DNA from: Nitrospiraceae bacterium
GTDB taxonomy: Bacteria > Nitrospirota > Thermodesulfovibrionia > UBA6902
DNA length: 50,933 nt
Assembly (NCBI GenBank): GCA_003599025.1
Contig: QZIL01000106.1
Coordinates: 1 to 50,933, forward strand
Direction of reading: 5' to 3'
Shown: one piece after another, positions 24,944-32,621 of the stretch
Layout: each line of letters begins with the position of its first letter
Numbering within the stretch: the first letter of the stretch is position 1
Translations under genes and position numbers: made by a program
The notes under the pieces: model-generated
Told to the model about the DNA's origin: nothing
Databases searched by the model: none
What the model saw: only the letters and a program-made list of their open reading frames with translations

Positions 24944-25528
24944 ATGCTATTGAGAGGGAATAAGTTCGACGTAAGCCTGTGTACACTTGCCGTAATGTTA
25001 GTAGTCATTGGTACACTTGGCTGTGCAGGACCTTATTATAGCCACTCTTTCAAAACTGACTGGCCCGATGCATATAGAGCATCAAATGTGCTTGCGCTTG
25101 CACCCGTGGAGGTCCCGTCGGATCTCCCCAAAGCTGACCAAGCAGAACAGTTCTTTGCTTTTGCTATCTCGGAGAAGCTGAGGATGGGAGGGTTCCAGGT
25201 CGTGGGGCCTGATGTCTACGAACAAACGATGTTCGAGATCACACGGGAGAGAGGCGGATCCTATGATGTCATCACGGGCAAAAAGGACGAGAAAAAGTTT
25301 CAGGAACTTCAAAGGGCCTGCTTGAAGCAACTTGAGACCACCACTGGAGCCAAAGCATTGCTGCAAGCTAAGGTTGTAGTTGTATCAGCACCCTTCTCGG
25401 GCTGCCAAGCCAGTTGGGACGGAGCCACACAATCTATTGCGCATGCCTATCTCGGCATCTTCTGCCCGATTGGCAACATGTTCGGAAAGATTGCAGCCTT
25501 TTCACTTGTAAGGAGTATCTTTGGGTAG
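24944..25528 (+). CDS. Lipoprotein, GNA1162/CsgG-like fold suspected
   Basis: A 194-residue lipoprotein: signal peptide with lipobox GTLGC (Cys near residue 27) and a strong AAGGAGG site. The mature part starts with a strand-rich segment (VLALAPVEVPSDL) and a helix ending KLRMGGFQVVGPDVYEQ, the pattern of GNA1162/TolB-N-like lipoproteins, and a later ASWDGATQS motif recalls the same group. In relatives the sequence usually continues past the SL-V-I strand, so this copy may be shortened at the C-terminus (ends SLVRSIFG). It is the first of five lipoprotein genes; function unknown. Confidence 0.75.
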   Translation: MLLRGNKFDVSLCTLAVMLVVIGTLGCAGPYYSHSFKTDWPDAYRASNVLALAPVEVPSDLPKADQAEQFFAFAISEKLRMGGFQVVGPDVYEQTMFEITRERGGSYDVITGKKDEKKFQELQRACLKQLETTTGAKALLQAKVVVVSAPFSGCQASWDGATQSIAHAYLGIFCPIGNMFGKIAAFSLVRSIFG

Positions 25529-25600
25529 CACTGGAGTTCAGTGAGATAAGTATGATCCAATGGACTCTCGTTTTTTTGACTTTACTTATTAAGTGAAACT

Positions 25601-25620
25601 CCCCGTGGCAGACCATGGGG
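25601..25620. repeat. Short GC hairpin between lipoprotein genes
   Basis: CCCCGTGG and CCATGGGG pair around a CAGA loop (one G-T wobble). No T run follows; it may be a processing or stability element separating the first lipoprotein gene from the next four. Confidence 0.4.
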
Positions 25621-25693
25621 GATTCTACAAAGCTTTCGCTAAAAAAAAGAATTAATGGATAATAAAGATCAGATAATTAATAAATGAGATGCC

Positions 25694-26752
25694 ATGATGA
25701 GGTTATATAAACTTTTTTATTTATTAGTTACATGCTTATCATTCTTTGCTTGTGCAACAGGGCCATCTTTAAGATCGTCAATCCCTCAGTTGTACTTCAG
25801 TAAGCCACACGGTTCTGACTGGGTTGCATGGACGGATAGTCCCGGATTTACCAAACCAACTCCAAAAGGCAGATACCATACAATAATTACTATGGCCGGT
25901 TTCAAAAAAACAGATCTTTCGATTAACAACATCGATGAACTCAAGAAATTTGCAGAGGATAATTATAGAGATCCTCGTCTCACGTATAGGAATGTTGCGA
26001 TCACGGAATTCAGCTACTGCGGAAGGGATTGTGTGAAAGTCCAGTTCATAGCAGAAGATCATTTAGTGCCTTATGCCCCCCTGGACAATTTTTTCATCGT
26101 AAATGGATATGATTATTTATGTCTTTCACCTGACAGTCCGGGAGTTCTCATTTATTCTTCATACAGTCAGAGATACCTTCAGGATGAGAAGCCGTTAGAA
26201 GGATTGGAAGCTGAGGTAGAGCCCTTTATGCGAAGCATTGTATATATACGATCAGAAGGCAAAGAGATGCCACTTATAAGTGCATCAAAAAAAGGCGATG
26301 CTTCAGGTGTAAGACAAAGTCTTAAGGAGGCTGTTGATATTAACGCAAAGGGCACTGCCTCCGATTGGGGTAAAACAGCACTAATAGAGGCTGCACATAG
26401 AGGTTATTCAGATATCGTAAAGATATTAATTGACGCAGGGGCAGATATAAACGCCACGGATTTCTATGGTGATACAGCACTGATGCTTGCTATTGATCAA
26501 GACAATCATGAAATTGTCAGAATGCTGCTGAATTCAGAGGCAGACGTTAATGCGCAGAATATTACATATGGAACAACTGCGTTAATGGGCGCTGCGAGAA
26601 AAGGCAATGAAGAAGTGATAAGAATGCTGATGACTGCCAAAGCGGACCCCGGAATTAAAGACTGGGCCGGGAATACAGCTTTAACAATAGCTGATAGGAA
26701 TGGACGCACGGCGATTATAGAGTTGCTTCAAAAAGCAGGGGCAAGGGAGTAA
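25694..26752 (+). CDS. Lipoprotein with novel N-domain and ankyrin repeats
   Basis: A 352-residue lipoprotein: signal peptide and lipobox FFAC (Cys near 20), a globular domain (about 30-190), then about five ankyrin repeats (197-350; repeat signatures KTALIEAAHRGYSDIVKIL, DTALMLAIDQDNHEIVRML, TTALMGAARKGNEEVIRML). The globular domain resembles in outline the whole protein at 29196-29783 (DW near the start, a strand-rich core, a closing hydrophobic helix PFMRSIVY / ELLKSLTF). Ankyrin repeats imply protein binding on the membrane surface. Its last twelve residues nearly duplicate those of the next gene. Confidence 0.8.
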   Translation: MMRLYKLFYLLVTCLSFFACATGPSLRSSIPQLYFSKPHGSDWVAWTDSPGFTKPTPKGRYHTIITMAGFKKTDLSINNIDELKKFAEDNYRDPRLTYRNVAITEFSYCGRDCVKVQFIAEDHLVPYAPLDNFFIVNGYDYLCLSPDSPGVLIYSSYSQRYLQDEKPLEGLEAEVEPFMRSIVYIRSEGKEMPLISASKKGDASGVRQSLKEAVDINAKGTASDWGKTALIEAAHRGYSDIVKILIDAGADINATDFYGDTALMLAIDQDNHEIVRMLLNSEADVNAQNITYGTTALMGAARKGNEEVIRMLMTAKADPGIKDWAGNTALTIADRNGRTAIIELLQKAGARE

Positions 26753-26768
26753 GTGGTGCGAGGTTTTT

Positions 26769-27728
26769 ATGAAGATATATAATCTTCTCAAAATCATTAT
26801 ACAGTCTCTTTTACTTATATTATGTTACGGCTGTGCTGGAGCTATCTTGCAGGAAGCAGCAAAAGGAGACACTGCAAAAGTTCAAGAGCTACTAAACAAA
26901 GGTGTCAATGTCAACGATATATCATCAAATGGATATACCCCCCTGTATGCAGCTGCTGAAAAGGGGCGTACAGATACCATCAAACTACTGCTTGCAAGAG
27001 GAGCAAACCCGAACTATCAAATGGCGTCAGATAGTTGTTGTCCTGGATGGACTTCTTTAATGATAGCTGCTGCTAATGGCCATACCCAGGCTGTTCAAGT
27101 CCTTATTGACTCCGGCGCTGATGTTAATACGAGAAATAAATTCGGCCGAACAGCATTGATGTTCGTTTCAAAATATGGCTATACATCAATCATGAAGCTG
27201 TTGTTGGAGGCAGGAGCTACAGTGGATATTCAACCGAATGATAAAACAGAGCGGAATGCGCTGCTTGCGGCGGCAGGTCAAGGACATGCGGGTGCAGTAA
27301 GTATGCTTATCGATTACGGTGCTGATATCAACCTTGCTGATAACGATGGGTACAATGCTCTATTCGCAGCGACAACAGCAGGGCATGTTAGGGTAGTGAA
27401 GGTTTTGATAGATAAAGGGGCTGACTTGAATATAAGAAACAGGACAGGCAATACTCCCCTTGCGCTTGCAATAAATGAAGGATATTTCCAGATTGCAAAG
27501 GCTTTACTGGATGCCGATGCAGATCCGAATATGACATCTATGTATATGTCAACTCCTCTAATGGTCGCTTGTCAGAAAGGAGATAGGGATATGGTTCAAA
27601 TACTTCTCGATAAAGGGGCTGTTATCAATGCAAGAAATATATTTGGAACTACCGCACTTGGATACGCAACTTCATCAGGGCGTAAAGACATTATTGAATT
27701 GCTTCAAAAAGCAGGAGCAACAGAATAA
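26769..27728 (+). CDS. Ankyrin-repeat lipoprotein
   Basis: A 319-residue lipoprotein with lipobox CYGC (Cys near 21) and about nine ankyrin repeats filling the mature protein (for example YTPLYAAAEKGRTDTIKLL, WTSLMIAAANGHTQAVQVL, YNALFAATTAGHVRVVKVL). It begins 16 nt after the preceding gene, with GAGG upstream of its ATG, so it is co-transcribed. The C-terminal end IIELLQKAGATE is nearly the same as in the upstream protein (IIELLQKAGARE), pointing to duplication. A binding or scaffolding role at the membrane is inferred; no enzyme domain is present. Confidence 0.88.
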   Translation: MKIYNLLKIIIQSLLLILCYGCAGAILQEAAKGDTAKVQELLNKGVNVNDISSNGYTPLYAAAEKGRTDTIKLLLARGANPNYQMASDSCCPGWTSLMIAAANGHTQAVQVLIDSGADVNTRNKFGRTALMFVSKYGYTSIMKLLLEAGATVDIQPNDKTERNALLAAAGQGHAGAVSMLIDYGADINLADNDGYNALFAATTAGHVRVVKVLIDKGADLNIRNRTGNTPLALAINEGYFQIAKALLDADADPNMTSMYMSTPLMVACQKGDRDMVQILLDKGAVINARNIFGTTALGYATSSGRKDIIELLQKAGATE

Positions 27729-27749
27729 CATCCTTGCGGGAGGAAAGCA

Positions 27750-29150
27750 ATGAAACATCTGCTTATCTTTTTTATTGCAATTTGCTTACATCTTTATGGA
27801 TGCGCGAGTGTAAATGAAGCGATCGAAACTGATCCGGACATCCGTAAACTGTCCGAAGAAATAAAAAGGTCGCCATATGACCCCCGACCCCATTTACAGC
27901 TTGCCTTGCTGTATTCAAATAAGTACAAGACTAAGCATAGTATTTCTTATTTAGATCAGGCCATTCATGAGACAAGAGAGGCATTGCTTTTGGCTCCCGA
28001 TTTTCCCCCTGCTCATGGTCTGCTCAGCACTTTCTTGATTGAGAAAGCTTATGCCACACTCGATGAAGATTTGATCGACGAATCTAAAAATGAATATGAA
28101 AAAGCCATAAAATTAAATCCTGATTTTGCCAGGGCAAAAGATATATATCCACCCCATATCAGGACTGCACAACTTTACCTTATAAAGTCAGTAAAAGATA
28201 AAATATTCATAGACCGTGCCATACAGGAATTAAAGGTGTCTGTCAGGCTCAATCCGAATGTTAGCTTATCTCATTTTTTGCTTGGAGGAATTTACGAGGA
28301 CTTAGATAACAATGAGCTCGCGCTTTTCGAGTTCAATGAAGCTGCCCGTCTGGACCCTGACAACCCTGAAGTATATGCTCACATTGGCAGCTTGCACAAA
28401 ACTGGCGTACATTCCGGGGACGGCTGTCTGGATGAATCAGCTACTGAAAAAGGAATAGCTGCATATAGAGAGGCGGCAAAATTAGACCCTCACGAAGCGC
28501 TTTACCACAGAGAGCTCGGATGGTTTTACAGACATAAGGGATTGTATGATATGGAAGTATTTGAAGCTAGAGAGGCACTCAGATTAGAGAATAGTCATAA
28601 AAGCCATAAAGCATTAGGAGATGCCTTCCTATGGAAAGGTGAATTTGAACAAGCTGTAGAAGAATATTTAGAGGCTATAAGACTGCAGCCCAGAGATATT
28701 GACATCATCCGGACCTTGGCTTTCACTTATTTTCTTCTAAATAAATATGATAACGCAGTCAGGGAATTTACCAGATTTTTAAATAAAGCCGACTTGCCTG
28801 ACACTTATGCTTTGCTATGGAAATATTTATCCTTGAAAGAAATCGGTAAAGACATTGAAGCAGGAAAGCTGCTGGATGATTATACCGGTAGGTTTAAGGG
28901 TAAAAAATGGGAATCATTATTAATCAATTATCATCAAGGGGCCATAAGTGAATCTGATCTTATTTCTGGGACAAGACACAAGTGCGACAAAGCTGAGGCA
29001 TATTTTTATATAGGTTATAACGCTCTCCACACGGACAACCAGCAAAAGGCAAGGGAGTTTTTCCAGAAGACCCTTGATACCCATGTTTATTGTTATTATG
29101 AGTATGCCGCAGCCAGAGCGAAGCTTGCGCAATTAGATGCAATGAAGTGA
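27750..29150 (+). CDS. TPR-repeat lipoprotein
   Basis: A 466-residue lipoprotein: lipobox LYGC (Cys near 18), then tetratricopeptide repeats spread over residues 40-460 (for example NKYKTKHSISYLDQAIHET, ARLDPDNPEVYAHIG, KLDPHEALYHRELGWFYRHK, KGEFEQAVEEYLEAIRLQP). AGGAGG-like GGGAGG lies upstream of the ATG, 21 nt after the ankyrin gene. TPR lipoproteins generally assemble outer-membrane or periplasmic complexes (PilF, BamD as precedent), but no partner family is recognisable here. Confidence 0.87.
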   Translation: MKHLLIFFIAICLHLYGCASVNEAIETDPDIRKLSEEIKRSPYDPRPHLQLALLYSNKYKTKHSISYLDQAIHETREALLLAPDFPPAHGLLSTFLIEKAYATLDEDLIDESKNEYEKAIKLNPDFARAKDIYPPHIRTAQLYLIKSVKDKIFIDRAIQELKVSVRLNPNVSLSHFLLGGIYEDLDNNELALFEFNEAARLDPDNPEVYAHIGSLHKTGVHSGDGCLDESATEKGIAAYREAAKLDPHEALYHRELGWFYRHKGLYDMEVFEAREALRLENSHKSHKALGDAFLWKGEFEQAVEEYLEAIRLQPRDIDIIRTLAFTYFLLNKYDNAVREFTRFLNKADLPDTYALLWKYLSLKEIGKDIEAGKLLDDYTGRFKGKKWESLLINYHQGAISESDLISGTRHKCDKAEAYFYIGYNALHTDNQQKAREFFQKTLDTHVYCYYEYAAARAKLAQLDAMK

Positions 29151-29195
29151 AGTAATAATGAACAATTATTATCTTCTTATGATGAGAGGTAAATC

Positions 29196-29783
29196 ATGAA
29201 AATGGTTAATAGTTATTTTCTCATTGTACTTTTACTGTTCGGGTGTGCTTCGTCATTTGTGAAGATTACTCGTGAGACCAACCTTATAACATTAAACGAT
29301 GTTCAATTTACTGCCCCTGACACAGGGGACTGGTATATTCGATACCCAGGGGCTAAAAAAGACGAAGCCGTTTTAACAAAGCAACTTGACCAAGCAAGTA
29401 TCATAATAGTTGTTGCAAGAAACGACATAGTGGATCCACAGCTAAAATCTAAATCAGCCAAGGAAGTTGCAGATGATTTCAGAAATCATGAAAAGCAAAT
29501 AATGATAGAGCAAGGGGTGAATAAAGGTCTATACACCATTAAAGATTTACAGATGGGAGAGATAGATATTCAGGGACAGATATTCTATACCATGGATTAT
29601 GTGAATGTTGCTAAAATAAGCAAAGTTCGTGCAAGCTTATACCTGCTTTTCCCTTCAACGGCACAAAATGACTATTTCATAATGACCTTATTTCAAGAAG
29701 CTACGCCTATTAATGTAGAAATTCCAGATCATAAACCAGTCGCTGTTGAACTGTTAAAAAGTCTGACTTTTGTAAAACATTAG
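29196..29783 (+). CDS. Lipoprotein of unknown function
   Basis: A 195-residue lipoprotein with lipobox LFGC (Cys near 17) and a single globular domain. GAGAGGT precedes the ATG. The mature part opens with a strand (FTAPDTGDWYIRYPG), has a helix (AKEVADDFRNHEKQIMIEQ), strands (IFYTMDYVNV, YFIMTLFQEA) and closes with the helix VAVELLKSLTF. This layout parallels the N-terminal domain of the lipoprotein at 25694-26752, so the cluster may begin and end with related modules. No family recognised with confidence. Confidence 0.7.
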   Translation: MKMVNSYFLIVLLLFGCASSFVKITRETNLITLNDVQFTAPDTGDWYIRYPGAKKDEAVLTKQLDQASIIIVVARNDIVDPQLKSKSAKEVADDFRNHEKQIMIEQGVNKGLYTIKDLQMGEIDIQGQIFYTMDYVNVAKISKVRASLYLLFPSTAQNDYFIMTLFQEATPINVEIPDHKPVAVELLKSLTFVKH

Positions 29784-29990
29784 TACCACCATCTTAATAG
29801 TGAATTCAATTCCAGTGCATCGATTTATTGAAAATATCATTTACATCCATATTTTAAAAAAAGCAGTGCTGATTAACAGTTGTAATTATCAAGAATATAT
29901 AAAACTCAGAATCATTCATTATAGTTAGTTACTGATGACCGATCTGGTATCAATCGGCTGAGGATTAACGGGCAGGAGTTTCAGTTTCCT

Positions 29991-30023
29991 GACAGGACCA
30001 GTTCAGGGGTTTACCGTCCTGTC
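29991..30023. terminator. Hairpin after the cytochrome operon
   Basis: GACAGGAC (29991-29998) and GTCCTGTC (30016-30023) form an 8-bp stem just past the stop of the minus-strand multiheme gene. The T run is weak. The remaining 29784-29990 gap shows no other feature. Confidence 0.4.
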
Positions 30024-30031
30024 CCCCTGCT

Positions 30032-32563
30032 TCACCACTCCCCGTAACAGTCAAAGATGTCCCAGAAGAAATCAACTGATGACCATGGGGAAACAGCCCC
30101 GCTTATGGCGTCCCTCGCCCTTACCCTCCAGTACATTCCTGTACAGCTTGTGGAGAAAGTATAGGATGTCCCTGAAATCCAGCCCGAAGTGAATACCGTT
30201 GAAGTAAAATTGCTTTGATAGGACACCTGGACATTATACTGAACAGGATCTCCCTCAGGGTCAGTAACAGCACTCCACTGAAGTGTGATATTAACGGGGC
30301 CGCCTCCGCTGTTGTAGTCCGGCTCAGGGATAAGTGAAACAGCAGGAGGTGAACCGGGTGATATCACCGCAAATGAATCCATTACCCAGGCTGAACTGAA
30401 CTGCGACAGGGTGCGCACCGCGTCTCTCGCCTTTACTCTCCAGTGCCACGTAGCAGCGGTCTCAACAATTACCGTCCAGCCAGTCGACGCGATCCAGCCC
30501 GAGTTATAGTTTGGGCTGGTGTATGCCGGGTCATCATCTACCTCAACGTAATACTCCGTAAACGACGGCGGCCCGGTCACAGACGGAGCAGGGTACCATT
30601 GGAGTACCACGGACATGTCTGTGGTACTTGTCACATCGGGTTCAGGTATTATGACAGGGGCAGTCTGTGCAGCAGGCTCCGGGTACCCCGGTCCGACCCC
30701 ATGGCAGTCGATACAATAAATAGCCGGGCCGTTCCATACAGCGCCTGAATGGCAGGCCCCAGCACAGAATCCGTACCCGTTGCCCGGTGCTCCCGAGCTT
30801 GTATAAGAAAAATTAGTTACCCACCCGCTGTTGCTTGCCACTTCGATGCTCCCGTTTGCGTGGGTGCTCCCGTAATGGCACGTATTACATGTCATCGGCA
30901 GCCATGATTCTGCATGATGGTCTGAATTCATGTGCTTTAAATGCGTACCTGTGTTCGGCGGATATCCGTGACATGAGTTGCAGGCCAGTGCCCCGCTGCC
31001 CCATACAGGATTTGCATAGGACGTCGGTCCGCCTGTGCCGGTATTGTTCTGCACATTGCTGTGGCATGATATATTGGAACATTGTCCGTATGAGTCAAAC
31101 ATCGCTGCTGTACCGCTGTAACTGCCTCCGCTCACTCTGCTGTCTGCTGCAAATGCCACATGCACCTGACTGTCTGCATGCCTGTCCGCATACCCGGAAT
31201 GACATAGTGTACAGGTCAGATCAAGATCAGGGGCCGTACCTCCTGTATGTTTCTTGTGACTCCCGAGCACAGGCGGATTGGCATTGGTTGCCAGATGACA
31301 GTCCCCGCAGCTTACAACACCATCCCATACAGGAGTGGTGTTTATGCCATTGCCCCATTTGCTCCCGTCAGGCAGTTCTCCGTGGCAGTAGATATTAGAG
31401 CATGTTTTTGATCCAGCGGCCGGATCTATCACTGTGGTATTCGCTTCACTGCTGTCATACCCGGCTGCAGCCTGACCGTCGTATATTCCTCCGTTATAAA
31501 ACCCGCCGAAAAGCGAAAATCCCATTGTTATGTCCTGAGGGGGGCCGTCATTATGTCTGGCGCCCGAACCGACACTGCGATAATGACAATAATCGCAGGG
31601 ATAGAATTTGTCATTTACATGCTTATTGTGAGCGCCTGCCGCAGCCGAACCGGTGACACCGGGATTATTGACCAGACCATGAGGCCCGCCTGTCGCTTCA
31701 CTGACGACCGGAGGATAGCCATGACACACATCACAACCCGTACCCTTAAACCCGTCCGCGTGTGTGTGGCAGAGCGTGCATTTCAGTCCCTCGTTATGAG
31801 TATGATTGCCTGAGGCATTATTTCTGTGATATACAGTTTGTGTATGGCAGACTTCACAGATCCCGTCATATGTCCCGTCACCGTCTGCAAAGGATTTGGG
31901 GCCGGTATTATTAAAAAACCTGGCAGTCCGGTTCCCGCTGCTGGGGGTCCTGATCGTGCTTTCAATAAGTTTCCCGTACACAATAGCAAATGTGTTCCCG
32001 GCCGCCGCCTTTGTCAGATCAACAGGTCCGGATATCATCAGTGTATCAGCAGTGTTGCCTGAAATCCTGTATTTGTATTTCATCTGTGCAGTATTGGGGA
32101 TGACTACCAGCCCCTGGTATGCATTTACTCCCCATCCGGCCCCTGATTTTGTGAGCACTGTTGAGGTAATGTTTGTTGAAGTGCCTGAATAAAGGTAGCT
32201 GGAGCTTCCGTAAGTGTCCGCCTGTCTCTGGGTATGAGGGTTATGGCAGGTCCTGCACTCTATAGTCCAGTCTCCGTAGCCATTGTCTGTCTGAAGGCTC
32301 GAATGTGTCCTTACATAAGGGGCCTCTATGTCGTTGTGACAGCTCCAGCAGAGGGTATTATACTGTGTGTCATCTATGTCCTGTGGTAAATGCGCTGTCC
32401 ATGGCGGCAGCAGAGAAGGCTGTGACCCGTAAACAAAGTGGCAGGAACTGCACCCTATGCTGTTCCCGCTGAAATGGGGATAATCAAGGGCCTGGCCCCC
32501 TGATGTTATCAGGCCCAGCGTCAGTGTTGAGACTAAGGCAATTATGTTTAAATATTTTTTCAT
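30032..32563 (-). CDS. Large multiheme c-type cytochrome with Fn3-like C-terminus
   Basis: An 843-residue exported protein (signal peptide 1-26, cleavage after GGQA). Twelve CXXCH sites (CSSCH, CWSCH, CRTCH, CEVCH, CTLCH, CDVCH, CDYCH, CGDCH, CTLCH, CNSCH, CNTCH, CIDCH) are joined by two CX4CH motifs (CSNIYCH, CSNISCH) and one CX3CH (CAGACH), the pattern of Geobacter-type CxxxxCH/CxxCH cytochromes; up to 15 hemes. Residues about 640-843 are two fibronectin-like domains (repeated VVLQWYP / ITLQWSA and WHWRVKARDAV / MYWRVRARDAI). It ends an operon with PilZ and NHL-PKD genes under a sigma-54 promoter. Extracellular electron transfer is the likely role. Confidence 0.88.
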   Translation of the reverse strand: MKKYLNIIALVSTLTLGLITSGGQALDYPHFSGNSIGCSSCHFVYGSQPSLLPPWTAHLPQDIDDTQYNTLCWSCHNDIEAPYVRTHSSLQTDNGYGDWTIECRTCHNPHTQRQADTYGSSSYLYSGTSTNITSTVLTKSGAGWGVNAYQGLVVIPNTAQMKYKYRISGNTADTLMISGPVDLTKAAAGNTFAIVYGKLIESTIRTPSSGNRTARFFNNTGPKSFADGDGTYDGICEVCHTQTVYHRNNASGNHTHNEGLKCTLCHTHADGFKGTGCDVCHGYPPVVSEATGGPHGLVNNPGVTGSAAAGAHNKHVNDKFYPCDYCHYRSVGSGARHNDGPPQDITMGFSLFGGFYNGGIYDGQAAAGYDSSEANTTVIDPAAGSKTCSNIYCHGELPDGSKWGNGINTTPVWDGVVSCGDCHLATNANPPVLGSHKKHTGGTAPDLDLTCTLCHSGYADRHADSQVHVAFAADSRVSGGSYSGTAAMFDSYGQCSNISCHSNVQNNTGTGGPTSYANPVWGSGALACNSCHGYPPNTGTHLKHMNSDHHAESWLPMTCNTCHYGSTHANGSIEVASNSGWVTNFSYTSSGAPGNGYGFCAGACHSGAVWNGPAIYCIDCHGVGPGYPEPAAQTAPVIIPEPDVTSTTDMSVVLQWYPAPSVTGPPSFTEYYVEVDDDPAYTSPNYNSGWIASTGWTVIVETAATWHWRVKARDAVRTLSQFSSAWVMDSFAVISPGSPPAVSLIPEPDYNSGGGPVNITLQWSAVTDPEGDPVQYNVQVSYQSNFTSTVFTSGWISGTSYTFSTSCTGMYWRVRARDAISGAVSPWSSVDFFWDIFDCYGEW

Positions 32564-32621
32564 GGCTATGTTTACCGTTATTCTTTATTTGCATGGCCGG
32601 CGTTAATAACTCCTTAATCGT

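Noticed and set aside
25414-25596. 60-codon frame overlapping the end of the first lipoprotein gene; considered as a frameshifted continuation
   Set aside because: Its sequence does not resemble the expected C-terminal strands of GNA1162-like lipoproteins, so a frameshift is not supported.
30443-31989. Several long plus-strand frames opposite the multiheme gene
   Set aside because: Cys/Arg/His-rich shadows of the CXXCH-coding strand with no ribosome sites.
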